DNA from: Rostratula benghalensis
Taxonomy: Eukaryota > Chordata > Aves > Charadriiformes > Rostratulidae
NCBI GenBank assembly: GCA_013399305.1
Contig: VXAI01000276.1
Span: forward strand, 176,535 to 240,534
DNA length: 64,000 nt
Direction: 5' to 3'
This document shows positions 24,530 to 37,290 of this stretch, piece after piece. The notes under the pieces were generated by a model. That model was given only the letters and a program-made list of their open reading frames with translations. It did no database searches and was not told the DNA's origin. The position numbers and the translations under genes are program-made. Every line of letters begins with the position of its first letter. Positions within the stretch are counted from its first letter, which is position 1.

Positions 24530-24547
24530 ATCAATCAATCGATTGAT
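24530..24547. promoter_or_regulatory. ATCAATCA palindrome, PBX/HOX-like
   Basis: Positions 24530-24537 read ATCAATCA, whose complement TGATTGAT is the classical PBX-HOX composite site. Positions 24534-24547 form a 14-bp perfect palindrome, ATCAATCGATTGAT. The overlap gives clustered TALE/homeodomain half-sites in both orientations. This is a motif match; function is inferred and unproven. Confidence 0.35.
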
Positions 24548-26919
24548 CATTGACCTCAGACATAGCATCTATGATAGTAATGCTTGTTTAAGTTTTTATG
24601 TAACCAAAACATACTTTTTAGGAGAAAACTGTTAAAACCCTCTTTTTGGAAGTTAGGTTATGGAAGGGTGATCATGAATTGAATGATACTCCAAAGAAGT
24701 CTTTATTAACCTCCTTTCATCCCTGCAATAATCATGGTTAAAATTTGAAGTGTGGTAATAATAATAGTAAGACATATCTGTCAAAGATGTCAGACATTAT
24801 CTTATTCTTCATTCCACATTATACGTTATTCGTGAAGATATCAGAAATTGTCTCAAATGCACAAGAGGTTCTAACATTGTCATGAAAAATGAATTTCATA
24901 GCCAACTAACACATCCTTCATATGAAGTTTTTAATTCTGAATCCTTACTTGTGACCATAGAATTCTTTGCCAAGAGACAGTCTACATTTGCAGGCATTGA
25001 TGTTTATTGCTTCACTTTCCACTCATGCTTGCTTTTGTGACGAAGTAGAATATATTGAGTACATTTATTTTTTTTTTTTCAGTGAGGATGAAGAGTTCAC
25101 ATTTGCATCAAACAAGCCAGATAATGTGGAAAACAAATGTGACCCGTTCCAATGTACTTTCTTCTACTGGAAAGACTGAACAAAGACAAAGACTGATCAA
25201 AGTCAATGCTGTCATTACTCCCTTGTGTTTTTCTGTATCTGATAATGTGAAATGCTATTTATACGCAGTAGTTAATTAAAATCCAGTGCATCAGACCCAT
25301 GCCTGTCTGTCTGGGCTCAAGGAATCATTCATCCACTGAGGGAAACAGTGTATGTGTAGCCATTTTTGCGAGCACATATAATATAATCCACATTATCTCT
25401 TAAATCCACAGACATTACAGCCCATTGCAGGAAGACGTTTGTCTGATAAATGAAGAGTGGGCAATTAGAGTTGCATTGTATAGCATGGTGAAACAGTTTT
25501 CAGTTTAGGGGGAAACAAGATTATCCAATGTTTATTTTTAGTGGGCTGGCTTAGACCATTATGTGCCTCTCCTCAATCAAGTTCTCAAAAATACAGAGCT
25601 TATTTCCCCTTAATTTTTTTAGAAAGCAGTGTTTTGTTTTCACCATTAGTTTCCCATGGTTTCCTACAAAGCCTCAGGAGCTCAAAACGTTATGATCTGT
25701 CTTCTTATTCAGAAAGGAAGCAGGTACAGTCAAGTGTTTGTTTTTTCTAAAGGAACTATAATTGATAAGAATAGCTAGAAACATTACATAAAATAATAAC
25801 AAATAAGCACTGGCTTCATATTCTCAGATGGCTAAAAGAGGCTTGTCTGCAAAGAGAGGAGTGGGCAGAAGGTTTAAGTGATGGTGCAAGGGTGGACGCA
25901 AGGGTTCAACAGATGGACTCCGAAACCCAGGCTCCTCCAGGCAAAACCCCCAGGTTCTCTCTCCGCAACAGTTTTCTGAGGGCTTCTTTGCTCAGAGCAG
26001 GGAGCACTCTGTTGTCTTTGGATCGCCACAGAAATCTCAATTTGGTTTGTGAGAAGCAAGCAGTGTACTTCTTAATCTCTGTTTATCTCATTACGAGATG
26101 ATGGAAATAGGCTGCCTGCTGGTCTTGCAGTGAAACTAGCATCCTGTTTAAAAAATAATAAATAAGTCCACCTACTGGTTCTGTCTGCTGTTGACAACTG
26201 GCAACTTGCTCAAGTCTCTTTGCTGTACAGTACCTGTCTGTTTTTGCATATAACTCTAAGTTACTTGATTCTGGATGCATTGTGTGTCGTAGTAGCTCTG
26301 GATTTAACTAGTTCAAATTAAATGTTTCTTTTGTTTTAAAATGTGCGTGCTGTTTCTCCATTAATGGTTGAGTAATGTAGTAATATTCTTTGTTTATGAA
26401 CTAAGAGGAATGAAAATTGCTGCGCATTAGTGTCCTTAGTGGCTAGAAGCTGGTCCATGTTTTAAGCTTCGATTCTTATTTTTTTCCATGCATGCGATAA
26501 TTTAGGGAAATTTTTGGTGTGTCTTCCTGTGACTGAGATAAGATTTAAAGGGGTAAATGGCTATATATGGCCATAGTCAGTCTAAACCTGTCTGTGCAGA
26601 AGAAGCTTGATCTCCCCTTTTATTTTCTATTACGTTTCTGTGCTCTCACAGTGGAATAAATGGTTCAGTAGTTGGTCTCTCCCACTGGGTTATGACTCTG
26701 TTGAGAGCCAGGTTTTTGCATGGCTCCTATTTAATCTATTTTGTTTTGAAGACAGAGTGTGTTTGGTTTTTCAAAAGGGCAGACATTCTTTACCTGTCAG
26801 ACCTTTTCAGGAAGAGAAGCAACCATTGATTGAACAAAAAATGTCATGTTCCCCCTGTAATTTAACATGATTTTAAAATAGTTGGGTTTCCCTTTCCTTT
26901 CACGTGGAGTTTTGGATGT

Positions 26920-27330
26920 TTATAACTTGTAGGCTGGCACAAGTTGATCTGCACCGTGGCTCAGACCACTCTGCAGCTCTGAAAGTTTTTGCATCTTGAA
27001 GTGTGAAAAAATAAATGAAGCAGTCAGTGGGAGACTTTGTCCAAAAATGAATGTATTTCTCCTGTTGTGCTGTTGCAGTCCTGTGCCGGGGTCTGTAGCT
27101 CTTCCTGCATTCTCAAATGCCACTGTTGATAGCCAAGTGATCAATCTGGCCATGGTAGTCATTCTTGAAGTGCTGGTAGCCGTTTGGTGAATGTCTCTTT
27201 CTACCTTGCAAGCCATGCGTAAATGATCTGGGCACCGCACTGGGTTATTTGCTTCATCTTTACTATGTGTGACTTTCTGGAAGGAGTGTGTGGTCCCAGA
27301 GACCTCACAGATTTCCTGGATGTGGCCCAC
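26920..27330 (-). other. Unclassified 136-codon open frame, minus strand
   Basis: The longest open frame outside the CpG island, the CR1 copies and the 14.4-14.9 kb patch. It starts MGHIQEICEV and contains a Cys/His-poor, Thr-rich middle (HQTATSTSRMTTMARL). No signal peptide, membrane segment or familiar domain is visible. A second minus frame over the same DNA (reading NGYQHFKNDYHGQIDHLAIN before a stop) also looks unusually protein-like. The region could therefore be a frameshifted remnant of an old retroelement or retrogene. It has no clear splice sites or poly(A) signal. Chance alone can produce one or two frames of this length in a window this size. Confidence 0.15.
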
Positions 27331-29117
27331 ACTATAATTGTGTCTGTTGTTTATTATATCCTTTCAAAAACAGAAGATAAACTAGTTTCCCTAACGATCA
27401 TATTTTTTCATATGCTTAAATGCGTTTCTGCCTTTAGAGGGAAGTTATTTTGGCTACATTTCACTTATTTGTCTCTGTGTTAGTGTTTTTGCTAAGCTTA
27501 GCTGGAGGACTTGCCACCTACGCCTTGATTTGTTCCACACAAGGTAGATAGTTACTTTAATATGTGAGCAGTTAAATTTTTAAACACAGGCACTGTCTGG
27601 AAAATATTATAAAAGCAACTGGCTGTGTGTTGCAGGTTTTATTTTATTTAATATTTATAATAATGTGATTGCTTGTTACATGGTTACCTTTTGAGATGTA
27701 TTTTGAGCCTTAGGTACACAGACACAGTCTTAATTTCACTTAATTTGGCATATGAAAAAATATTATTTGACCATAATTGACATAATTTCATATTTTTTTT
27801 ATTCGAACTCTCTGCTCAATTTTGTGCAGGACTAATACGTAATTTCTAAGGACAGAAATCTGTTAAGAAAATAACAGCAGAGACGGACATCATGGTGTCA
27901 TCCCTCATTCAGCACCAAGACTCCAAAATTAAATATCAGCAGGAAAAACACTATATTAAGTTCTATCTTGCAAAATGTTATTTAATACCATGCAGCTATG
28001 CAGTTTAAACTAAAAAGCAAATGGGTCTGAGAAACCTAAAAACTGTTGCTATTTAAAGAAATGAGAAAATGCATAACGTCAGAGTTTCAGATAGAAATGT
28101 AGGAAGATCAGTTCCAATTGTCTGCAAAAATATTCTATGGACTGAGAAAGGGGAAAAAGAAAAGGTGTTTTCTTCCTGTTTTATAACAGGCCTCTCTGCC
28201 CTGGAATACATTTACATTTGTTTGAATGGCAGGCAGTTTGAGGTACCTGTTATGAAAATATGTTGACAGAATCAAAGAAATTAAGACAAAGGTGTCAAAG
28301 GGATCAGAGGGTTGGTAGGATGATTTATGAGGAAAACAAAATGACTCTTAATGGCTTTGTTAAATGGTGGTGAAATGAGGTCAAAGCAGCAAGGTGATAA
28401 TATGACAAAATGAAGACAATGTGGGCTGTGTGTCAGTGTTACTTTGTGTATTGAAATAATTTTCTCTGGGACTGTTTCCTGTCAAATAGCAAAAATTGCA
28501 TTAGTCAGATATGATAACATTAAATAGGATGCTCTGTCCAGAAAGCAGTGCTGTAACAAGCAGTCTTGCATTGACCTAGACTGACCAGACTGTCTGTTCC
28601 CTATCTCCAATTTCTAAGAACAGTTTGTGATTTTTTTTTCACTTTGTTTTGTTTATGAAGAACCTTTAGCTTTATTAGTACTGAAGTTCACTTGGTCTTG
28701 AACTTATGTTAGAGTTGTGAAGGAAATATTAATTGAATATTGACCTTAATATACAGAACCCGGATGGTCACCACAATACTTCTGTAGATTTGTAGTTAAC
28801 TCTGGGAAACTTCAATATTTTTTTCCATTATTTCTCCTCTTTTAGGATTTTCCTTTTTGTTTTCTGTAGTAATGTGATTGTGCCTGTCATTCCCATCTTC
28901 TCTTTTTCTTGAAGTCTGTCATTCGTAAACAGAGTGCACTGAGCTGGATGAATTGCAAACTGTATCCTGATCCCATCTTCCTCACTTTTGAGGGCTTTGC
29001 AGTCCCACCAGGCAACAGGACTGGATACTTGCCCACTGCAGATGAGTAGCCGTGTGACAGGAGGACACATGTTGATCATGAATCCAGAGACCATGTTATA
29101 CAGGTTACATTAACTGA
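27331..29117. other. Non-coding unique DNA
   Basis: AT-rich, with no recognised gene or repeat. Open stretches are short and unremarkable. Confidence 0.6.
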
Positions 29118-29344
29118 GATCAGGGGAAATTTAGATTAGATATCAGGAAGAAATTCTTTACTGTGTGGGTGGTGAGGCACTGGAAGAGGCTGCCCAAAGA
29201 TGTTCTGGATGCCCCTTCCCTGGAGGTGCTCAAGACCAGTCTGGATGGTGCTTTGAGCAACGTGGGAGGTGTCCCTGCCCATGGCAGGGGGGTTGGAACT
29301 CGATGATCTTTAAGGTCCCTTCCAATTCTAACCATGCTATGATT
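29118..29344 (+). mobile_element. CR1 LINE 3' end, plus strand
   Basis: About 230 bases of CR1 terminus. It begins in the ORF2 C-terminal block (TTTAGATTAGATATCAGGAAG, encoding the LDIR-like residues). It passes through GGAGGTGCTCAAGACCAGTC and GGGGTTGGAACTCGATGATC, and ends at the CTATGATTTA tail. The last part, with GGAACTCGATGATCTTTAAGGTC, is the highly recognisable avian CR1 3' UTR. Heavily 5'-truncated; it resembles a different subfamily from the copy at 16505-16930. Confidence 0.93.
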
Positions 29345-32129
29345 TATAAATTTTTGTTGTATGAATACGTGTACATATAGTTATTGATAAAATATTTGAG
29401 AAGCTGCAGTAACCAAAACGATGCATGCTCCATTTCATTGAATGTCCACCAGGCGTAACCATGCAATTCCTTTGTCTTAAATCAAGCTCATTTGAAGTCA
29501 CTATTGTCCTAAAAGCATGGACAAATACTGGGTAGTTATAAATTTTTGTAGGGATAGTACAACTCACAGAAAAGTCCCCAGTCTTTCATGTGTGATGATG
29601 TGAAGAGCTGGAAACTTTAAACCTAACCCACAATGAACTACATTGAACAAAACAACCAAATGTAACCTCTGCTTTAAAAAAATCGGGAAATGTTGATGCA
29701 GGTTTTTTTAAACAGGAGGAACAGCTGAAATATTTCAATTTCCTTTCCAAAACTTCATAACTAAATACCCTCTTATGAATTCATAAGTACCACTCACTAT
29801 GCACTTTTCAGGTAACTGAGGGACCAACTGTGTTGTAGTCATACATTCTTCTGGTGTTTCCTGGAGAGGTGGGATGTGGCGTACTGCCAGGAAGTGTGGT
29901 TTATTAAATTCATTATCTATGGTAAATACAGATTTGAAGGTATGAGGCACTCACATACTTCTCAATTTTAAACTGCTTTCTGTGATTCTGCTTTTATTTT
30001 CAGTTGTGCATTTACAGTTGATATTTAAAAAAGGTGAACATGACTAAAAAATGAACAAAATTAGTTCCTAAAGGCAAAGTTAGCTTATCCATTTTTACAG
30101 TTATCTTTTCATCGCATTGTTGACTTATGAGGCTTTTTTAATGCATGAATGGTTTGAGTGGGTTGATTTTTAAAGAAGCAACCATGTCTTCAAACATCCA
30201 CGTTCTGGCATGGCTGCTTTTATGGAAAAAATGCTTCTAAGAAACCTTGGTATTCTGAAAAGTAACAGATGGATATTTTTGTTTGATCATTACAATTTGT
30301 ATAGTGTCAGTTGGTCTTTTTTTTAATAGCTAGGGAATTTTTAACGTGATTGTTTAAAACAGTTTCTGTAGATTTGGAAAGCACTTGATTTGATTTTGTT
30401 CTGAAACAGACTCCAATACAATATTTGTTTTCCTCTGTTCATAAGGCAGGTGAAGATGCAAAATTTGATTCAAAATTGGGAGTTTCTTGGCTGGGAGGTG
30501 GCAATTTCCAGATAAAGTTTCAAGTATTGATATTTGCCTTGAAAACATTACTCTTAAAGGGAGCCTGTTTGTCTTGTGTTAGCTGAAAGGAAGATACTTT
30601 CTTCAAAGGAGTGCACGTTCACATTAGTGCCTTGAATTATTTTATCTTCTGCCCCTGAAAGTTCCTCAGAGCCCGTGTTTATTACACCCTTAATAAAGCT
30701 CATGTGTGATGTGTAGACAAGAAGTACCATTGTTATAGATATATATTATTATTTTTTTAAATGATTGGTCTGACTTTGATAGAAGAAGAAATGTCTGAGT
30801 TCGCACATCAGCAGCTTTGGAGAGGAGGTTACAGGATGTAAACAGGACAATTTCCAGTTCACCAATCATATTCCTCAAGGCAAATTTGTATTTTAGGATG
30901 GATAAAGAATAAAATTTCAAGAGTTCTCCATCAAGTATGGGAGACTAATGAGATCTAGATATGAAAAGCTAACCAAAAGTGTTACAAAACCAGACCATCT
31001 ACCCAGAGTACATGAACGTACACCACATACATGAAGAGCATGTGGAAAATACATCAGGGTAAGCAGCACATCAGTCAGCGTGTGCTTCACTGATAATCGC
31101 AATAGATCTCTTAAGTAAATAACATCTCTATCCTTTTGACATTATCGGCACTCATTTTTTTTCTGAAATGCCCATCATAAGCTTTATTAGGAGTATAATA
31201 AACATTTATTACATTTATTTATTGATTTAAGTAATATATAATTGAAGACACAAATTCCAATTCTTAAAACTTGGTAAGCCTAGGCAATAATTACACCATG
31301 AATCCTCAATAATACACATGCTTTTAGGAGAACTGTAGTTTAATTAGAGGGAGAGTTTCCATATGGGGGTTTACAAAAAGAAAGAAGGAACTAGAGTATG
31401 TTAAATACTGCTGTGAGCATTGTATCTACTTCTCTTTCTCTTCAGGAGTGATTACTGATTAATATTGTCTGGATCTTCTCTTTTTAAGGTCATTATGCCA
31501 TATTGTGTTCATATTGATGAAAGTTTTTTTAAAGTTCTCACTGCAGCTGACTGGCACTCAAGGGGTGTAATCTTTCATTTCCATATAAAACTCTACTTGC
31601 TAACTTTATGGGAAAACATCAGCATCAATTATAACAGGAACTGATGCTGGAAACTTTAATAACTACGAACAGCTATAGACAGCCTCCAGCTATGTATTTG
31701 TATTTTAAGTTTATATGGATCTGTTGATCTAAAAAGAAAGAAAATTACATTTCTTGGAAGTGTTGAAAGACACACTACCCATTTGGCAGTGATAGCGCTG
31801 TAGTGACAGTAGATATCTGACTTAAGTTTATAGAGTATTATGCAGGCTAAGAGGAAATTAATTGAAGTGCACGTTTTCCACCCATTAAGATTATACATGA
31901 TATATATATTAGGACCGCACAGATGACAGAAAACTAATTCTCTGTGTGTGTGTGTATGTGTGTGTGCAGAAATACAGAATGCAAGCTGGAATGTTAATTA
32001 AAAACCTCAGTCCAGCATAGTTTATATAGGCACTGTTAAAGCCCCTTTTCAGCAACCAACTGCCTCATGCCCATTTTCTGCTGTCATAAAATTCTGGAGG
32101 AACATCCGGACACTTGCTTTGTGAACTAT
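29345..32129. other. Non-coding unique DNA with a short TG microsatellite
   Basis: No gene recognised. A short (TG)n run lies at 31943-31966, interrupted by one TA. The remainder is AT-rich with short open stretches only. Confidence 0.6.
31943..31966. repeat. (TG)n microsatellite
   Basis: About 24 bases of alternating TG/GT with a single A interruption (TGTATGTG). It is long enough to be length-polymorphic. Confidence 0.85.
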
Positions 32130-33066
32130 TTCACAGAATCACAGAATATCAGGGATTGGAAGGGACCTTGAAAGATCATCCAGTCCAGTCCCCCTGCCAG
32201 AGCAGGAACACCTAGATCAGGTCACCAGACGGGTTTTGAATGTCTCCAGAGAAGGAGACTCCACAACCCCTCTGGGCATCCCGTTCCAGTGTTCCATCAC
32301 CCTCATTGTGAAGAAGTTTTTCCTTATATTTAAGAGGAACCTCCTGTGTTCCATCTTGCACCCATTGCCCCTTGTCTTATTATTGCCTGTCACTGAGAAG
32401 AGCCTGGCTCCATCCTCCTGACACTCACCCTTTACGTATTTATAAACATTAATGAGGTCTTCCCTCAGTCTCCTCCAGGCTAAAGAGACCCAGCTCCCTC
32501 AGTCTTTCTTCCTATGGGAGATGCACCACTCCATCATCTTTGTAGCCCTGCCCTGGACTCTCTCCAGCAGTTCCCTGTCCTTGAACTGAGGGGCCCAGAA
32601 CTGGACGCAGTATTCCAGATGGAGTCTCAACAGGACAGAGTAGAGGGGGAGGAGAACCTCTCTTGACCTACTGACCACCCCTCTTCTAATACACCCCAGG
32701 ATGCCATTGGCTTTCTTGGCCACCAGGGCACAGTGCTGACTCATGGTCATCCTGCTGTCTACCAGGACCCCCAGGTCCCTTTCTCCTACGCTGTTCTCCA
32801 ATAGGTCATTTCCCAACCTATACTGGTACCTGGGGTTGTTCTTGCACAGATGTAGGACTCTACACTTGTCCTTGTTAAATTTCATTAAATTTCTCCCTGC
32901 CCAACTCTCCAGCCTGTCCAGGTCCTGCTGGATGGCAGCGTGGCTTTCTGGAGTGTCAGCCACTCCTCCCGGTTTGGTGTCATCAGCAAACTTGCTGATC
33001 ATGCACTCTATTACCTCATCCAAGTCGTTGATGAATATTTTGAATAATACTGGGCCCAGTATTTGT
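32130..33066 (-). mobile_element. CR1 LINE, 5'-truncated, minus strand, long open RT frame
   Basis: A ~935-base CR1 copy. Its 3' end is at 32130 (plus-strand TCACAGAATCACAGAATATC, then GGGATTGGAAGGGACC, the standard avian CR1 antisense start). The minus frame 32499-33101 stays open for 200 codons. It contains [16 protein letters not shown], the catalytic FADDTKPGG, a KDKCRVLHL block, [15 protein letters not shown] and [20 protein letters not shown], in family order, then stops where ORF2 should continue into its LRGDLI region. The open frame runs past the CR1 5' boundary into unrelated DNA, so its first ~12 codons are not CR1. It is the least decayed copy here, but it is too short to be active and lacks the endonuclease, the N-terminal RT and ORF1. 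Confidence 0.93.
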
Positions 33067-33920
33067 GAGCACAGAATTGCCAGAGAGCCTCTGGGTCGCA
33101 AAGTCTGGTCCCCAGCTGTTGATTGCAGCTACACAGTAGATTTCTAGTTTTAACAGATTGGCAGAGTAAGTCTTTGCCCACCATAACAGGTAACTCAGAA
33201 TGCTTCCCCGTGCCATCCACTAAACTCTAGGTGTCTGTTAATTTCTAGGACATGCAGGTTCCAAACATATGAAAGCAACTGTTCCTTACACTAATCCTTT
33301 GAGGTTTCGTTTATTAGGGTGGGATAATAAACAGTGTTCTATGAATTTAGTCTCACCATGTTTCACCTCACAAGTGACTTCAGTCTTGTTTAGAAGAAGC
33401 CAAGACTCTGCCCATGGGTGTGACTGTCCTGATCAATGCTTTCCAGGCTGTAGCAGTTGAGGGTCTTGTCAGGAACAAGTCAAACTGCAGCCTTACAGTT
33501 GGTGCCTTGCTTGATAGGAATGGCGTTAATTGTAAAGAGAGTGCAAAACCACCAAGGATTGTGTTAGATAGTGTTGTTCACTGTTTGGAAGAGACACTGT
33601 AGCTCTTTTCACAGGTTGGGAACAAAACAGATTCCAGTCCTGTGATGCTAGCTGTTATACAGCATCCTTTATAATTGCTACAGAAAAGCTGAGTGGTGAG
33701 TTCACTGCTCTGTTAATACTATTTACATCCCCCCGCCCTCATCCCCTCTCCCCTCAATTAATTTTTTTAATTTTTAGTATTTTTTTTTTTTTTCACTTCT
33801 GGAGAAGTTTTCAGAGACTTGTATATGACATCAGTGTTTTGTCTCTAGTTTATTAGATTACACGTGATGACTTAATGTTGCACAAAGTGGACTTGTGGGT
33901 TGGGTCTGGGTTTTGTTACA
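33067..33920. other. Non-coding unique DNA
   Basis: No recognised element between the CR1 copy and the splice-flanked segment at 33922. It contains a pyrimidine-rich and T-rich stretch (33726-33793). Confidence 0.55.
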
Positions 33921-33921
33921 G

Positions 33922-34024
33922 GCTGCTGGGGAGGAAAGGTTAGGAAGGCAGCTGGATGTATGGATGGGCGGGTGCTCTGCACTGTCAGCCCTCAACAGTC
34001 AGATTGCTGGTGCAGCTGGATGAG
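33922..34024 (+). other. Candidate exon with near-consensus splice sites
   Basis: A 103-base segment with acceptor GGTTTTGTTACAG/G ending at 33921 and donor GATGAG/GTAAGA at 34024/34025, the best donor-acceptor pair I found outside the CpG island. One of three frames is open throughout, reading CWGGKVRKAAGCMDGRVLCT and on after two leading bases. The peptide is not recognised. The moderate GC content suits an exon, possibly of a long non-coding RNA. It overlaps the competing minus-strand candidate at 33992-34166, and at most one is likely to be real. Confidence 0.28.
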
Positions 34025-34166
34025 GTAAGAGCAGATGATGGTGGTGAGCAGTGGTAGACCAGAAATGGTCACTGGCTCCTCTCCCATGGCCAGCAGCTTC
34101 AGCCTGACCCTCTGCATCAGGCTGTCGTACGCAGCAATATTTTGCTGCTCAGACAGTGGCTGCTGC
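33992..34166 (-). other. Candidate terminal coding exon, minus strand
   Basis: On the minus strand, an acceptor-like CAATTTTCAG/G (ending at 34167) precedes 57 codons without a stop, beginning QQPLSEQQNIAAYDSLMQRV and ending in TGA at 33992-33994. The peptide has a balanced, helix-forming composition (regular Leu/Ile spacing, for example VRLKLLAMGEEPVTISG) that looks more like real protein than most chance frames here. No family is identified. The polypyrimidine tract is weak. It could be a fragment of a processed pseudogene, an exon of a minus-strand gene, or chance. Confidence 0.22.
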
Positions 34167-34240
34167 CTGAAAATTGCACTCTGCCTTCTCCAGGAAAAAG
34201 GTGCTGGGTGGGCTGGATGGAAATGCTGGAAAGTCGTGGT

Positions 34241-34290
34241 TTTGGATATGTCTATGATGGGATTGATTTGGATATGTCTATGATTGGCAG
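34241..34290. repeat. 26-bp tandem duplication
   Basis: TTTGGATATGTCTATGAT recurs at 34241 and 34267 (period 26), with small differences at the right end. A short direct duplication in otherwise unique DNA. Confidence 0.85.
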
Positions 34291-37290
34291 TGGAAGTGAA
34301 TAAAACTAATACTAACTGGTATGGGGTTGTCTAAAATATATCTGATAAAATCACCTTTATAATGTTTTGACATTAAGTGACAAATTCAGTTGATGGGTAA
34401 AAATGTAATAGTTTTAGGTCAAGTATTTAACCTTCCAACATCCTATTTTGTTCATGAAGTAGAACAAAGCAAAATCGAAGGGTCAGCTTTGACCTGGCTA
34501 AATGACTAGTGTAAATGTAAATATGGAGTTGTCATTGTTTAGCTGGGTTTGCAGATAAGCTGCTGGGTCTTCACTGATCTTCTTATTAGTGACATAAAAA
34601 AAATTAAAACCACATTATCCCTGCCAACCTCAGAGGAGTCGCAAAACAAGAGCTTGCAAGGCCTGAAAGGATCCCTGTGGTCAGGCAGCCTGACTTCCTG
34701 GGCAAGGGAGGCACGAGGACACTTCTGAATTAATTTTGAGCTGCAACATAAAAAGACCATTCTGTATGATTTTAAAAGTCACCAGTGATAGAAAAATAAT
34801 TCCTTTCCCCACTAATGACATGCAGCAATTAGTGGAATGACAAACAAAAAAAATGAAACAGTGATGTGAACAGGCTGGTAAGCTGAGTCTGACTAATGGT
34901 AATTCTGAAGTCAAAGTCATCCTGACAGGAAACAGGAATAACACCCATGGACACGACCTGTGCGAAATGAGGCAACTCTGAATAGAGGATGACAGCAGAT
35001 AATGAGCTCAAGATAAGCTCTCAACGCAGCACTATACCCAGAAATTACTAGTCTGATTCCTGGCTATTGAAATTTAGGTGGTCTGCCTACAAGTAGACAG
35101 TATAGAGGTAGTGCCATGTATTTAGTACTAGTATAGCTGCTACTGGAATACCCTGCTTATGTCCATGAATCAAAGTTGGTGCTGACTGTGACCAGAAAAG
35201 CGCCAGAGAAAGCTTAATGAACTGAGAAATATGCCGTATAGTGTACTTACTTCATTGAGGGTTTCAGTAAGGAAGTTACAGGCAATTCTAGAATCAAGAT
35301 TGCACTTTTTACCCTTGAAAAGTAAACTGTAATTCAACACTGAATTATTTCAGGTAAGTCGTATGGCTTGAGTTACATAGTAATCCTCCCTTTCTAGCTC
35401 TGTGAAGTACAGGTCTATTTCACTTGCTGATCAGAAGATTAGCTGTATTTCTGGATGTGTCTATTTGTACAGAGACCACTTTTGTATGAAAAACCATAGT
35501 TTTCTTATTGTCAGATTTTGGGCTAATCTGTGCACCTTACAGTACTGATGAACACTGAAGTCCCTTAAGGTGGTGCATTTTAAGAACTCTAGAAAAAGTC
35601 GTCCCCCCCGCAAAAATAGATGAAGTTAGCTGTGATTGAAACTGGCTGAGCTGCAGCACTACTTTCACGTCAGTCAGGATAGCTGAGACACCAATCTATC
35701 TCAGTGTGCTTTCTACCCTCATGAGCTTGTTTTGGTATTGTCCCACCTGCAGCACAGTTACCTCCACAGAGGTGCAGTATCACCACATTTAGTTGGCCTG
35801 ATGGACCTCTCTAGTGCTAACCTTGGCAGAAACCTGCAACCTACAGTTTCTCCCCTTACAAGCTTGAAGGCTTTTGTTTTGAGACTTCTCTTGTATGAAG
35901 TGATACATTCTTGAAGACCTGGATGTAATTGAGAATGTCTGTAAATCCAAGTAATTTCTCTAGATATACTACTCTTCAATAATAAACTGTGGCAGCTGGG
36001 GGACTGCTTTATTTATACCTGCCATGTCTTATTTCCAGTCTGAAACACCAACATGTGTATTTGATTTCTTTAAAAGAAGTTGTCTTCCCAGCTGCAGTGC
36101 ACAGCTAGTTCAGGCCAGAAAGAAAGATACCTTTTTTGGAGCTTTTGTCATTGTCATCCCATTGTATGTCTGTTATGGTTGCTGGTTTTGGCATGGTCTC
36201 ACTAGTTGAGCACTTGCTATGTCACCAAGTCTATATTTGATTTTTAAGTCTTTTCTTTCTAGCATGATTTCTGCTTTTTCACACACACAAAAATACAACC
36301 TCCCCCCAGCCCCCGCCCAACCTATACAACCCAAAAGAAACCCAGTTAAAATTGTTGTCTTTTTTGCCCTTCCCTGCCAAATTAGGTTTGATTGAGATGC
36401 CCTATGGTAAAATAAAAACAAACCTTGATCTGAGGTTGTGCTTTGAAGAAAATCCTGTGTACTGACTTACAATGTGAAATAAAGCCTTCATAATACATTG
36501 ATGTAAATATAAACTTCTAGAGACATGTCTGGATACTTAGCTTAAAAAAATAGATGGTACAATGCTTAATTAGCTGATGTAACTGATTTCAGATGATAAA
36601 AAAGCCAATGAAAAATATGCCTGAGCAATGTAAACTTACCATTCTTTTGGAAAAACAAGAATTTGAAAATAGAGTAAAAATACAAAATAAAAGCAAAATG
36701 CTAGAAATATCAAGTCCAATTTTAGTTCATGTTATTTTTCAATCTGAGTGTGCAATGACAATTTTATCTAATAAGAGAAAGAGTGAACAGTCAGTTGTTT
36801 CTAGCAATTAACTGATCTGCCTGCAGGATGATAATTAAAATGAGTCATGCATGTAAAAGGAAACTGAATCTTTCTCTCCCTTGACTCATTTTTCTTCCAT
36901 AAATTTGTTTTCAGAACGGCTTGCTTTAAAACTCTGCCAGGAATTGATATACCAGTATATTAAGTCATAAAAATGCTGGGTATCATTTCAAAGCAACTCC
37001 ATGTACAAATCCCATGTAGAGCTGAAAAATTCAGCACCTGATTCATGTTACCTGAGCTCAGTCTGCAACATCTGTAGAGTCAGTAGAGAGAACCAGAGAT
37101 CTCCAAGGGAGCTTGGAGGCTTGCAGGATTAGCCCATGGAAAGTGTTGCTCATATCCTACCTACCTTTTGAGTGGAAGTTCCTGGCTGGTGGGTGCTGGT
37201 CACCTCTACCATCTCTGAGGACGTGCAGGTAGATCTATGCCCAGCCCTGCAGTACCACAGCGTATTGGTTACAGAGGTAGTGCCATCAGC
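34291..37290. other. Non-coding unique DNA
   Basis: No gene or repeat family recognised. AT-rich, with short open stretches on both strands that lack recognisable motifs. Confidence 0.6.

Larger units (their letters stand above)
22441..26900. other. Non-coding unique DNA
   Basis: No recognised gene or repeat family. It contains an exact 15-bp tandem duplication at 23298-23327 and a palindromic ATCAAT-rich motif at 24530-24547, both listed separately. Otherwise it is AT-rich with scattered short open stretches. Confidence 0.6.
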
